Source of the DNA: an uncultured Corynebacterium sp.
GTDB taxonomy: Bacteria > Actinomycetota > Actinomycetes > Mycobacteriales > Mycobacteriaceae
DNA: 8,633 nt
Direction of reading: 5' to 3'
NCBI RefSeq assembly: GCF_946221155.1
Contig: NZ_CAMIAN010000060.1
Span: 1-8,633 of the forward strand
Position numbers and translations under genes: made by a program. Under the pieces are notes generated by a model. The model saw only the letters and a program-made list of their open reading frames with translations, made no database searches and was not told the DNA's origin. Below, in pieces: positions 1-6,746 of the stretch (position 1 is the first letter of the stretch; each line of letters begins with the position of its first letter).

Positions 1-54
1 ACCCGTGACCCCCACACTGCCAGTGTGGTGCGCTACCAGCTGCGCCATAGCCCC
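1..54 (-). tRNA. tRNA-Ala (anticodon GGC), 3' part cut off by the window start
   Basis: Read on the minus strand from 54 downward, the sequence folds as a tRNA. It has the acceptor strand GGGGCTA (54-48), a D arm closed by GCGC/GCGC with the AGCTGGTA loop, and a 5-bp anticodon stem CCACA/TGTGG. The 7-base anticodon loop CTGGCAG places GGC at positions 21-19, so it reads alanine GCC (and by wobble GCU) codons. The variable loop GGGTC and the first T-arm strand ACGGG follow, and then the window ends. The remaining T-arm, the acceptor 3' strand and any encoded CCA lie outside. The isoacceptor call rests on the intact anticodon arm and is firm. Confidence 0.95.
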
Positions 55-81
55 GTTGCGCTTTGCAAGCGAACGGATCTA

Positions 82-111
82 AAGCTACAACACTGGAATT
101 AGGTTCTCCAA
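82..111 (-). promoter_or_regulatory. Candidate promoter of tRNA-Ala
   Basis: On the minus strand a -35-like TTGGAG (111-106) is separated by 18 bp from TAGCTT (87-82), which fits the actinobacterial TANNNT -10 pattern. Transcription would begin near 75, leaving a leader of about 20 nt for RNase P to remove before the mature 5' end at 54. This is a pattern match only. A second AT-rich hexamer, TAGATC (81-76), is close by but is too far from TTGGAG. Confidence 0.33.
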
Positions 112-144
112 ATCGCCAGGTGGCGGTGGGGTAACGCGTTGGCG

Positions 145-891
145 CTACTTGCCTTCCAGGGCCACCGGAACCCAGGAGCTCAGGGTCTGGTCCGGGTTGG
201 ACGGCGGGTCGAAGCGCTTGCCGTTCTTGTACAGCAGCGGCGAGGAAACGTCGCCCTCTCTCTTCTCAATTTCCTTATCGTTCTTCTGAGCGACCTTCAG
301 GCCTTCATCCTTGACGGACTCGTCACGGATTTTGTCGACCACATCGCCATTCACGCCGATTTTTTCAGCTGCGTTGGCCAGGTCATCCCAGCCCCACTGA
401 CGGGTGACGGTGGACTGCTCATCCATCATCAATCGGTGAATGTTCCAGAAGGCATCTACGTCTCCGGCCTTAGCCACAGCCCAGGCAACAGCAGCTCCGC
501 GGGTGGAAGGACCGGACTCATCGCCACGATCCAGGAAATTCAGGAAGTTGAACTTCACCTTCACCTTGCCGTCTTCCAATGCCTTCTTCAGATCTCCGCT
601 GGATGCAGATTCCAGCTGTGCACAGTAGTGGCAGCTGAAGTCCTCGAAGACCTCGACAGTCGGCACGTCGTCGCCGGCATTTTTCGGTTCGAGCGTGACA
701 GCGGCTTCGTCTGTCGTCATCTTCACATCTACCGTGTCATCCGGCAGGGTGATGTTATCGACCTTGTGCTGCTGGTTGTTGTACACGATAAAACCGATGG
801 CTACGGCTGCGATAACGAGGATCGCAATGATTCCCCACAGGAAGCCATTGCCCCCTTTTGAAGCGTTAGGGGCCTTAATCTTCTGGCTCAC
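145..891 (-). CDS. Membrane-anchored DsbA-like thiol-disulfide oxidoreductase (thioredoxin fold)
   Basis: The predicted protein has 248 residues from the GTG start chosen here, or 257 from an ATG at 918. A short Lys-rich cytoplasmic tail is followed by one hydrophobic segment (about residues 17-37). The rest would lie outside the membrane. The catalytic CxxC is Cys-His-Tyr-Cys (C87, C90) in the context FEDFSCHYC, typical of DsbA-type Thioredoxin_4 domains. An alpha-helical insert follows, and then a Ser-Ser-Pro site (P218) that matches the cis-proline loop opposite the active site. Such proteins introduce or rearrange disulfides in exported proteins; corynebacterial examples include MdbA and TsdA. 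Which of these it corresponds to, or whether it is the protein annotated pknE beside pgm in C. glutamicum, cannot be decided here. The GTG start is favoured because GGAAAGGAA lies just upstream with 7-nt spacing, while the ATG at 918 has no Shine-Dalgarno sequence. It lies downstream of pgm on the same strand, about 115 bp away. Confidence 0.88.
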   Translation of the reverse strand: MSQKIKAPNASKGGNGFLWGIIAILVIAAVAIGFIVYNNQQHKVDNITLPDDTVDVKMTTDEAAVTLEPKNAGDDVPTVEVFEDFSCHYCAQLESASSGDLKKALEDGKVKVKFNFLNFLDRGDESGPSTRGAAVAWAVAKAGDVDAFWNIHRLMMDEQSTVTRQWGWDDLANAAEKIGVNGDVVDKIRDESVKDEGLKVAQKNDKEIEKREGDVSSPLLYKNGKRFDPPSNPDQTLSSWVPVALEGK

Positions 892-897
892 TGAGCG

Positions 898-906
898 TTC
901 CTTTCC
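898..906 (-). promoter_or_regulatory. Ribosome binding site that supports the GTG start of the DsbA-like gene
   Basis: On the minus strand GGAAAGGAA (906-898) contains AAAGGA, with 7 nt between AGGA and the GTG at 891-889. It lies inside the longer reading frame that begins at the ATG at 918, so it would be coding sequence if that ATG were used. Its strength compared with the weak sequence before the ATG is the main reason for choosing the shorter protein. Confidence 0.5.
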
Positions 907-975
907 AGATGATGACATGTCTACTGGAGATGAGGGTAACGCAATTTTCTGGCAATACCCTGAATCGTCCCCGTG

Positions 976-981
976 ATTTTA
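976..981 (-). promoter_or_regulatory. Candidate -10 element for the DsbA-like gene
   Basis: On the minus strand TAAAAT (981-976) lies in the gap between the pgm stop codon and the DsbA-like gene and matches TANNNT. No convincing -35 hexamer lies 17-18 bp upstream. A second option, TACCCT (938-933), would start transcription near 926 and leave a 35-nt leader containing the Shine-Dalgarno sequence of the GTG start. The gap shows no clear terminator hairpin, so read-through from pgm is also possible. Confidence 0.25.
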
Positions 982-1006
982 CGCATACCTGCAGGAAACC
1001 GCGAAG

Positions 1007-2662
1007 TTATCCCAGTACGCCGTCGACGACGACCTGCGCTTCTTCGAGAACCTTGTCCAGGTGCTCGGCGCCGTTGAAGGACTCCGCGTAGATCTTGTAC
1101 TTATCCTCCGTACCACTCGGGCGGGCAGCGAACCAAGCATTTTCGGTAGTCACCTTCACTCCACCGATGGCTGCACCGTTGCCCGGAGCTTCGGTCAAGA
1201 TCGCCTCGATCTTCTCGCCCGCCAGCTCGGTGGCCTCCACGTCGCTGGCGCTGAGCTTCTTCAGGCGCTCCTTCTGCTCGCGGTTCGCCGGTGTGTCGAT
1301 GCGCTTGTACTGCGGCGCGCCCAACTCCTCGGCTAGTTCCTTGTATCGCTCGGATGGGCTTTTGCCGGTCGTTGCCTTGATTTCGGACGCCAACAGGTCA
1401 GCGATAATACCGTCCTTATCGGTCGACCAAACCTGCCCGTTGCGACGGAGGAACGAGGCACCTGCCGATTCTTCTCCACCAAAGCCGACGGATCCATTGA
1501 CCAACCCCGGCACGAACCACTTGAAACCGACCGGCACTTCCATCAGCTTGCGGCCCATGCGGGCCACCACACGGTCGATCAAGGAGGAACTAACCAGGGT
1601 CTTGCCCACGGCGGCATCCTGCGGCCAGTTCTCGCGATGGCTAAAGAGGTACTCGATAGCGACGGCGAGGTAGTGATTCGGATTCATCAGGCCTGCATCT
1701 GGGGTGACGATTCCATGGCGGTCGGAATCGGCGTCATTACCAGTAGCGATATCATAGGAAGCCGTACCGGCGCCTGCGACCGCATCGACCAGAGAGGCCA
1801 TCGCGGACGGCGAGGAGCAATCCATGCGGATCTTGCCGTCGGAGTCCAAGGTCATGAACCCGAAAGCCGGGTCGATAGTGGGGTTGACGACGGTGAGGTC
1901 CAGGCCGTGCACGTCGGCGATGCGCTCCCAATAGGCAACGGAGGCGCCACCCATCGGGTCGGCACCGATGCGCACGCCCGCGTTGCGGATCGCTTCGATG
2001 TCGATAACCTCCGGAAGAGAGGCGACGTAATTACCCAGGTAGTTATGGCTTTCCACCAGCTCGGTGGAGGTGGAACGCTGCACGCCGGACAGGTCCGCAT
2101 CCAGGTACTCGTTGGCGCGGCGGGCGATCCAGCTGGTGGCGTCCGTATCCGCCGGGCCACCAGTCGGCGGGTTGTACTTAAAGCCACCGTCGCGCGGCGG
2201 ATTGTGGGAGGGGGTGACGACGATGCCGTCGGCGCGGCCAGCGTCGGTGCCCTCGGGACCGCCAGGCAGCTGCTTGTTGTACTCCAGGATGGCAAAGCTG
2301 ACCGACGGGGTGGGTACGAAGCCGCGCTCTTGGTCCACCTTCACGGTCACCTGGTTACCGGCCAGAACCTCCAGCGCAGTAGCCTCGGCAGGCTCGGACA
2401 GCGCGTGAGGGTCACGTCCAATGAAGATCGGGCCGTTGATCCCCTGCTCGCGGCGGTAGTCAACGATGGCCTGAGTTGTTGCCAGGATGTGCGCCTCGTT
2501 AAAGGCACCGTCGAAGGCGCTTCCGCGGTGGCCGGAAGTGCCGAAGCTCACGCGCTGGCCCGGGTCAGCCAGGTTCGGAACCGTGGCGGAGTACGCCTCC
2601 AACAGGGCGGGAATGTCAGTGAGGTCGTCGGGAGTGGCGGGCTGGCCAGCGCGTGGGTGCAT
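1007..2662 (-). CDS. pgm: Phosphoglucomutase, alpha-D-glucose-phosphate specific
   Basis: The enzyme interconverts glucose 1-phosphate and glucose 6-phosphate in the cytoplasm, joining glycolysis to glycogen, trehalose, UDP-glucose and cell-wall precursor synthesis. The 551-residue length is usual for the E. coli Pgm-type branch of the alpha-D-phosphohexomutases. All four family motifs are intact and in order. They are the phosphoserine loop TPSHNP (150-155, S152), the metal loop DADSDR (D310, D312, D314 binding Mg2+), the sugar-binding loop GEESAG (396-401) and the phosphate-binding loop RPSGTE (514-519). The early SFGTSGHRG (39-47) is also typical. The ATG at 2662 has a good Shine-Dalgarno sequence, AAGGA, 6 nt upstream. 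A possible -10, GATAAA (2716-2711), lies in the divergent region shared with the symporter gene, but no clear -35 accompanies it. No terminator is evident after the stop codon, so transcription may continue into the DsbA-like gene. Confidence 0.97.
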   Translation of the reverse strand: MHPRAGQPATPDDLTDIPALLEAYSATVPNLADPGQRVSFGTSGHRGSAFDGAFNEAHILATTQAIVDYRREQGINGPIFIGRDPHALSEPAEATALEVLAGNQVTVKVDQERGFVPTPSVSFAILEYNKQLPGGPEGTDAGRADGIVVTPSHNPPRDGGFKYNPPTGGPADTDATSWIARRANEYLDADLSGVQRSTSTELVESHNYLGNYVASLPEVIDIEAIRNAGVRIGADPMGGASVAYWERIADVHGLDLTVVNPTIDPAFGFMTLDSDGKIRMDCSSPSAMASLVDAVAGAGTASYDIATGNDADSDRHGIVTPDAGLMNPNHYLAVAIEYLFSHRENWPQDAAVGKTLVSSSLIDRVVARMGRKLMEVPVGFKWFVPGLVNGSVGFGGEESAGASFLRRNGQVWSTDKDGIIADLLASEIKATTGKSPSERYKELAEELGAPQYKRIDTPANREQKERLKKLSASDVEATELAGEKIEAILTEAPGNGAAIGGVKVTTENAWFAARPSGTEDKYKIYAESFNGAEHLDKVLEEAQVVVDGVLG

Positions 2663-2818
2663 GATGTTTCCTTCGGTCGGTGCCTGAAAGCACTTTCTTG
2701 CTACTCACCATTTATCGTGCCCGATTTCGACGGTTTTTTCAGCGCTGTCCCGCCCCTTGCCGCCGCAAACGGCCTCGGTGAATTTCGCTAAACCTTCTTC
2801 CCCACTTCTTTACAGGCG

Positions 2819-2833
2819 TAACCTCTGTAGTTC
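2819..2833 (+). promoter_or_regulatory. Candidate -10 element giving a leaderless symporter transcript
   Basis: TAACCT (2819-2824) fits TANNNT and ends 9 nt before the ATG at 2834, so transcription would start at or within a few nucleotides of the start codon. No purine-rich Shine-Dalgarno sequence lies in the 20 nt before the ATG. An in-frame stop TAG at 2828-2830 rules out an upstream start. No clear -35 is visible. Confidence 0.4.
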
Positions 2834-4279
2834 ATGCAAGACGTTTCCTTCGCCGAATCCCTCCAGAACACTCTGGACACGATCGACCAGTTCATTTGGA
2901 GCCAGTGGTTCCTTATCCCATTACTGCTGCTCACAGGCCTGTGGCTGACGATCCGCTTGGGTGGCGTGCAGTTCCGCAAGCTGTTCGTCGCCCTGCGTCA
3001 CGGGCTTATAGATAGGAACGATGAGGGTGGCGAAGGCGACATCACTCAGTACCAGGCGCTCACCACTGCGCTGGCCGCAACTGTCGGCGTGGGCAACATT
3101 GTGGGTGTGGCAACCGCAATTTCCATCGGTGGCCCCGGCGCGCTGTTCTGGATGTGGATCACCGGTTTGGTGGGTATGGCCTCTAAGTACTCGGAGGCTT
3201 TCCTAGGTGTACGCTTCCGCGTTGCCGATTCCAAGGGCAATGTCTCCGGCGGTCCGCAGCGCTACCTTTCGGGAGGCATTCCGGGTGGGCTGGGCACGTT
3301 CCTGGCGTGGTTTTTCACCATCGCAGCCATCATCGCTTCCTTCGGCATCGGCAACCTGACGCAAGGAAATGCCGTTGCCGCGGGTCTGGAGGACACGTTC
3401 GACGTCAGCCCCACCGTCACCGGCGCGGTAATGTTCGTACTGGTCGGCGCGGTACTCCTCGGCGGCATTGGCTCTATCGGCAAAGTAACTTCGGCCTTCG
3501 TCCCGCTGATGATTCTTATCTACATCGGCGGCGGCATTGTGGTGCTGGCCTTGCACGCAGGCGACATCCCGGTTGCTCTGGGGCTTATCTTTAATGACGC
3601 CTTCTCGGGAACCTCTGCCACGGGTGGATTCGTAGGCTCCGGAATCATGCTTGCTATGCAGATGGGTGTGGCTCGCGGCATCTTCTCGAACGAGTCCGGC
3701 ATGGGCTCGGCGGCTATTGCAGCGGCTGCGGCGAAGACCACTCACCCGGTGCGCCAGGGCTTGGTCTCTATGACTCAGACGTTTATCGACACGATCATCG
3801 TGGTGACCATGACCGGCCTGGTGATCGTCACCACCGGCGTGTGGGACACGGGTGAAGAAAATGCGGCGAACATGACGGCCCAGGCCTTCAGCAAGGGCAT
3901 CGGATCAGATTGGGGCGGCACCATCGTCTCCCTCTCCATCGTGTTCTTCGCCTTCTCCACGATCCTGGGATGGTCCTACTACGGCGAACGAAACGCGGAG
4001 CGCGCCTTTGGCTCCTGGGCTTCCCTGCCCTACCGCATGCTGTTTACTTGCGTGGTCTTCGTCGGCGCAACCACGGAGATCGGCTTGGCCTGGACTTTTG
4101 CAGACATTGCCAACGGCCTGATGGCGTTGCCGAATCTGGTGGGCTTGCTGATCCTCTCCGGGCTCATCGCCCGGGAGACCAAGGCATACCTGGACTTTGA
4201 CCCGACCTTGCGGGCGCGTCCGGAGGATGTGGAGAAGTTCCTGGTGGATACCAAGAACCCCTGGCGCAGCACCCTGTAA
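2834..4279 (+). CDS. Alanine/glycine:cation symporter family protein (AGCS)
   Basis: This 481-residue polytopic membrane protein belongs to the Na+/alanine symporter family (AGCS, Na_Ala_symp), which imports alanine, glycine or related small amino acids with Na+ or H+. The N-terminal helix region (about 22-45, ending GLWLTIRLGGVQF) is typical. The family signature follows at about 85-129, running GVGNIVGVATAI, GGPGALFWMW, then GMASKYSEAFLGVRFR. A second conserved block, RGIFSNESGMGSAA (281-294), precedes the HPVRQG loop (304-309), and FAFSTILGWSYYGE (372-385) is also characteristic. Length and topology (about 10-11 helices) match complete members. The start is constrained by an in-frame stop two codons upstream. 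There is no Shine-Dalgarno sequence, and a -10-like TAACCT ends 9 nt before the ATG, suggesting leaderless translation. The gene diverges from pgm and converges on the lipoprotein gene. The exact substrate and ion cannot be read from the sequence. Confidence 0.95.
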   Translation: MQDVSFAESLQNTLDTIDQFIWSQWFLIPLLLLTGLWLTIRLGGVQFRKLFVALRHGLIDRNDEGGEGDITQYQALTTALAATVGVGNIVGVATAISIGGPGALFWMWITGLVGMASKYSEAFLGVRFRVADSKGNVSGGPQRYLSGGIPGGLGTFLAWFFTIAAIIASFGIGNLTQGNAVAAGLEDTFDVSPTVTGAVMFVLVGAVLLGGIGSIGKVTSAFVPLMILIYIGGGIVVLALHAGDIPVALGLIFNDAFSGTSATGGFVGSGIMLAMQMGVARGIFSNESGMGSAAIAAAAAKTTHPVRQGLVSMTQTFIDTIIVVTMTGLVIVTTGVWDTGEENAANMTAQAFSKGIGSDWGGTIVSLSIVFFAFSTILGWSYYGERNAERAFGSWASLPYRMLFTCVVFVGATTEIGLAWTFADIANGLMALPNLVGLLILSGLIARETKAYLDFDPTLRARPEDVEKFLVDTKNPWRSTL

Positions 4280-4301
4280 CCAGCGCGTTATTACGCAGCC
4301 T

Positions 4302-4898
4302 CTAGTTGGCGCAGGTGAACTCCACGGATAGGGCGATCGTGCGGTTCGAGTCGTCCTCCACCGGAGTTCCTTCGACAACATACTTGTCGCCTTGGCGCTT
4401 CACCGTGGCCGAACCGGCATGCTCGTCGTCGATCTCGTATTCCACACCCTTGTACTCGAAGTCCAGTGAGTCTAGGGCTGGCTGATCGGTGTAGATATCA
4501 ATGTCCAGCTCGTTACGGTCATCATCGTCCTTGCCGAAGTCGACTTCAAGCACCTCGCGCCCATCGTCTTCGCCCAGCTCGCAACGTACAGGGGAAAGCA
4601 GCTTGGTATCCACAGCCTTCCCGTCTACGGAGATCTTGTGGAGCTTACTGCCCGAGCTTTCCTGCGCGGGAGCTTTCTGAGTATCCCGGGGCTGCTCAGA
4701 CTCCTCAGAGGAACCGGAAGCCTCGGCGCTTTCTTGCACCGTGGTGGTCACGGTTTCCTTGTCCGTGGCGCCGTCGTCGGAATCCTCGGACGAGCAGGCG
4801 GCGACTGAGATACTCAGTGCAGCCGCCACTACTACTGCGGCGCTTCGGCGAGCGATAGGCGTACTTGCTTTTTTCTTAGTAAATCTTAAATACCTCAT
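4302..4898 (-). CDS. LpqH-like (19 kDa antigen type) lipoprotein
   Basis: The protein has 198 residues from the ATG at 4898; an in-frame TTG at 4916 would add six residues but has weaker support. The N-terminus is a lipoprotein signal peptide. It has a basic n-region (RYLRFTKKK...RR), a hydrophobic stretch and the lipobox V-A-A-C with the lipidated cysteine at 35. A low-complexity Ser/Glu/Thr/Asp-rich linker (about 36-85) would span the envelope. The C-terminal domain (about 88-198) starts with ISVDGK, has cysteines at 106 (PVRCEL) and 196 (EFTCAN), and carries a G-x-A-T-V-x-x-x-G-x-x-Y-x-V-x-G-T segment. This pattern recalls the mycobacterial 19 kDa antigen LpqH, whose paired cysteines and final VTC are similar. 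The homology is judged from memory of the family. The molecular function is unknown; a surface-exposed role is inferred. An SD-like GGTGGA lies 5 nt before the ATG but overlaps a possible -10, TACGGT (4912-4907), so this gene too may be leaderless. Confidence 0.85.
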   Translation of the reverse strand: MRYLRFTKKKASTPIARRSAAVVVAAALSISVAACSSEDSDDGATDKETVTTTVQESAEASGSSEESEQPRDTQKAPAQESSGSKLHKISVDGKAVDTKLLSPVRCELGEDDGREVLEVDFGKDDDDRNELDIDIYTDQPALDSLDFEYKGVEYEIDDEHAGSATVKRQGDKYVVEGTPVEDDSNRTIALSVEFTCAN

Positions 4899-4921
4899 TG
4901 CGTTCCACCGTAGCAAGATTC

Positions 4922-4948
4922 AATTTCTGCAAACCTTGCACGGAAATT
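4922..4948. promoter_or_regulatory. Interrupted inverted repeat, candidate operator between the lipoprotein and acyl-CoA ligase genes
   Basis: The left arm is AATTTC immediately followed by TGCAA (4922-4932). The right arm is TTGCA, then an unpaired CG, then GAAATT (4936-4948). Only ACC separates the arms. All 11 bases of each arm are complementary except for the 2-nt CG offset. The element sits in the short divergent region and overlaps the TTGCAC (4936-4941) that could serve as the ligase -35. It would therefore be well placed as a repressor or activator site. The TTTGCA core loosely recalls RamB-type sites of corynebacteria, but the match is partial and I do not assign a regulator. Confidence 0.4.
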
Positions 4949-4966
4949 AGTGATCTGAATTACAGT
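4936..4966 (+). promoter_or_regulatory. Candidate promoter giving a leaderless acyl-CoA ligase transcript
   Basis: TTGCAC (4936-4941) is a possible -35. After 19 bp comes TACAGT (4961-4966), a TANNNT -10 that ends 7 nt before the ATG at 4974. Transcription would therefore begin at, or one base before, the start codon. No Shine-Dalgarno sequence is present in this stretch. The 19-bp spacer is longer than ideal, so the -10 is better supported than the -35. Confidence 0.45.
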
Positions 4967-4973
4967 CTCGGTC

Positions 4974-6647
4974 ATGACTTTCGCATCGCAGCACGGCCTG
5001 AACGCTCCCCTGACACCCCTGCGCTTCCTCCAGCGCTCCGCGCAGGTTCACCCCAACAAGATCGCCGCGGTTGACGGACCACGGCGCATCACCTTCGCGG
5101 AGTTTAACGAAGACGCTCAGGCCTTCGCCCACGCCCTCATCGCCGACCAAGTGGCCGAGGGCGACCGCGTGGGCATCCTCGCTGCGAACAGCTACGAAGC
5201 CCTGCTTGCCCAGTTCGCCGTGCCACTGGCGAATGCAGTGACGGTGCCGATCAACACCCGCCTTGCACCCAAGGAAGTTAACTACATCCTCGACCACTCC
5301 TCCATCGACGTCCTCGTTGGTGAAAAGACACTGATTGACCCCATCCTCGCCAGCGGCGAAAGAAATCTACGCCGGGCCGTTTACATCGCAGACAAGGAAG
5401 GAGTAGAACCCCAGGTTGAAAACGGGGCAACTGACGCGCAGGGGGCGTCACTAGTAACAACATTTAGCGACTACCTGACCGGGCACCGCGACGAAGAGCC
5501 ACTGCCCTACCGCGTGCGCGACGAGAACGAGACCATAGCGATCAACTACACCTCCGGCACCACTGGTAAGCCGAAGGGCGTTATCTACACCCACCGCGGC
5601 GCATACCTGAACGCGCTGGGACAGGCGCACACGCAGCACTTCAGCCACGACACCGTGTACCTGTGGACGCTGCCAATGTTCCACTGTTCCGGCTGGTGTA
5701 CGGGCTGGGCGGCGATGGCCGTCAGCGCAACCCAGGTGGCGCTGCGTGCGGTGCGTGGCCCGGAGATGTGGGAGCTCATCCGCACCGAGGGCGTGACCGC
5801 CATGTGCGGCGCCCCGGCCGTGCTCAACACCCTGGTGGATGACGAAAACAAGCGGCGCGTAACCAACCTGCGAGTTACTACAGCTGGCGCACCGCCGAGC
5901 CCGACGACCATCACCCGCTGCGAAAACATCGGCGTGGAGGTCACCCACGTGTACGGCCTGACCGAGAGCTACGGACCTTTCACCGTCTGTGAGGCGCAGC
6001 CCGAGTGGGCGGACATGACGGTTCGCCGCCGCGCGGTTCTGAAGGCGCGCCAGGGCGTGGCCTCTATCACCAACGAGGATGTACGCGTGATCGAGCCGAC
6101 CGAAAACCTAGACGAGGCGCTGATAGACGTGCCTGCCGATGGCGCAACCCTGGGCGAAATTGTCTTGACCGGTAACGGCATCATGGCCGGCTACTTCAAG
6201 GACGAAGAGGCCACTGCGCACGCCTTCCGCGGCGGTTGGTTCCACACTGGCGACCTCGGAGTGATGCATCCCAACGGCTACATCCAGCTGATGGACCGCG
6301 CGAAGGACGTGGTGGTATCCGGTGGTGAGAACATCTCCACCATCGAGGTTGAGCAGGCTGTTATCAGCCACCCCGACATCTCCGACTGTGCAGTCATCGG
6401 CGTGCCGGATGAGAAGTGGGGTGAGCGCCCGCGCGCCTACGTGACCCTGCGCCCGGAGGCTCGCGGCGGAGACGAATCCGCTTTGGAAGAAGCCGTGATC
6501 GCATACTGCCGCGCACACATCGCCGGCTACAAGGTTCCCCGCGATGTGCGCATTCTCGACGAACTGCCGCGCACTTCCACGGGCAAGGTTCGCAAAAACG
6601 AATTGCGTGAGGAAGCCTGGGCGGGACACGAGCAGAGGATCAACTAG
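4974..6647 (+). CDS. AMP-forming acyl-CoA ligase (acyl-CoA synthetase)
   Basis: This 557-residue member of the ANL (AMP-binding) superfamily activates a carboxylic acid with ATP to an acyl-adenylate and then forms the CoA thioester. Key motifs are complete. The ATP-gripping loop YTSGTTGKPKG spans 192-202. YGLTE is at 327-331, and HTGD (424-427) holds the ribose-binding Asp. DRAKD at 441-445 is followed by the hinge region and VSGGENIS. The C-terminal STGK has the catalytic adenylation lysine at K538. There is no signal peptide, so it should be cytoplasmic. The acyl-pocket region PMFHCSGWCTGW (234-245) resembles short- to medium-chain ligases, plant acyl-activating enzymes and DmdB-type methylmercaptopropionate-CoA ligases more than long-chain FadD enzymes as I recall them, so a short or medium acyl substrate is inferred, not shown. 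It stands alone, with no beta-oxidation gene beside it. The ATG at 4974 lacks a Shine-Dalgarno sequence. Confidence 0.93.
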   Translation: MTFASQHGLNAPLTPLRFLQRSAQVHPNKIAAVDGPRRITFAEFNEDAQAFAHALIADQVAEGDRVGILAANSYEALLAQFAVPLANAVTVPINTRLAPKEVNYILDHSSIDVLVGEKTLIDPILASGERNLRRAVYIADKEGVEPQVENGATDAQGASLVTTFSDYLTGHRDEEPLPYRVRDENETIAINYTSGTTGKPKGVIYTHRGAYLNALGQAHTQHFSHDTVYLWTLPMFHCSGWCTGWAAMAVSATQVALRAVRGPEMWELIRTEGVTAMCGAPAVLNTLVDDENKRRVTNLRVTTAGAPPSPTTITRCENIGVEVTHVYGLTESYGPFTVCEAQPEWADMTVRRRAVLKARQGVASITNEDVRVIEPTENLDEALIDVPADGATLGEIVLTGNGIMAGYFKDEEATAHAFRGGWFHTGDLGVMHPNGYIQLMDRAKDVVVSGGENISTIEVEQAVISHPDISDCAVIGVPDEKWGERPRAYVTLRPEARGGDESALEEAVIAYCRAHIAGYKVPRDVRILDELPRTSTGKVRKNELREEAWAGHEQRIN

Positions 6648-6732
6648 GTTCGCCCGTGGCTGTTAACCCAGTATTCGCCCGGCCTTTCCCTACCCGCTGC
6701 TTTTAGGCAGGTTGCTGGTCACGCACACCTTT

Positions 6733-6746
6733 TAGCCTTTACCTCT
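6733..6746 (+). promoter_or_regulatory. Candidate -10 element giving a leaderless phosphoesterase transcript
   Basis: TAGCCT (6733-6738) fits TANNNT and ends 8 nt before the ATG at 6747, so transcription would start one or two bases before the start codon. No Shine-Dalgarno sequence is present. TTGCTG (6712-6717) could be a -35, but its 15-bp spacing is short. Confidence 0.38.

Noticed and set aside
113..126. Hairpin CGCC-AGGT-GGCG downstream of the DsbA-like gene.
   Set aside because: The stem is 4 bp with no T-run on the minus strand; too weak to call a terminator.
2740..2747. Perfect palindrome CAGCGCTG next to a T6 run in the pgm/symporter intergenic region.
   Set aside because: Eight bases cannot form a terminator stem with a loop, the T-run lies on the wrong side for one, and the region lies between divergent genes where no terminator is expected.
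1637..2791. Long plus-strand open frame (384 codons) antisense to pgm.
   Set aside because: It is a shadow frame of pgm: pgm has every catalytic motif, while this frame shows no recognisable domain and no start signal.
1..2900. Association of a tRNA-Ala gene with a nearby alanine transporter as a functional or island signal.
   Set aside because: They are almost 3 kb apart on opposite strands with housekeeping genes between them; there is no integrase, att duplication or other sign of integration at the tRNA within the window.
4280..4301. Possible bidirectional terminator between the convergent symporter and lipoprotein genes (GCGT-TATT-ACGC).
   Set aside because: Only 4 bp of stem form and no T-run follows on either strand; the arms cannot be extended.
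4262..4314. Direct repeat TGGCGCAG flanking the symporter/lipoprotein junction (4262-4269 and 4307-4314).
   Set aside because: Eight bases, one copy inside each coding sequence; in GC-rich DNA this is expected by chance and there is no sign of an insertion.
6649..6681. Repeat TTCGCCCG (6649-6656 and 6674-6681) after the acyl-CoA ligase stop codon.
   Set aside because: Two short GC-rich copies 25 bp apart do not form a hairpin and match no known box; kept only as a chance observation.
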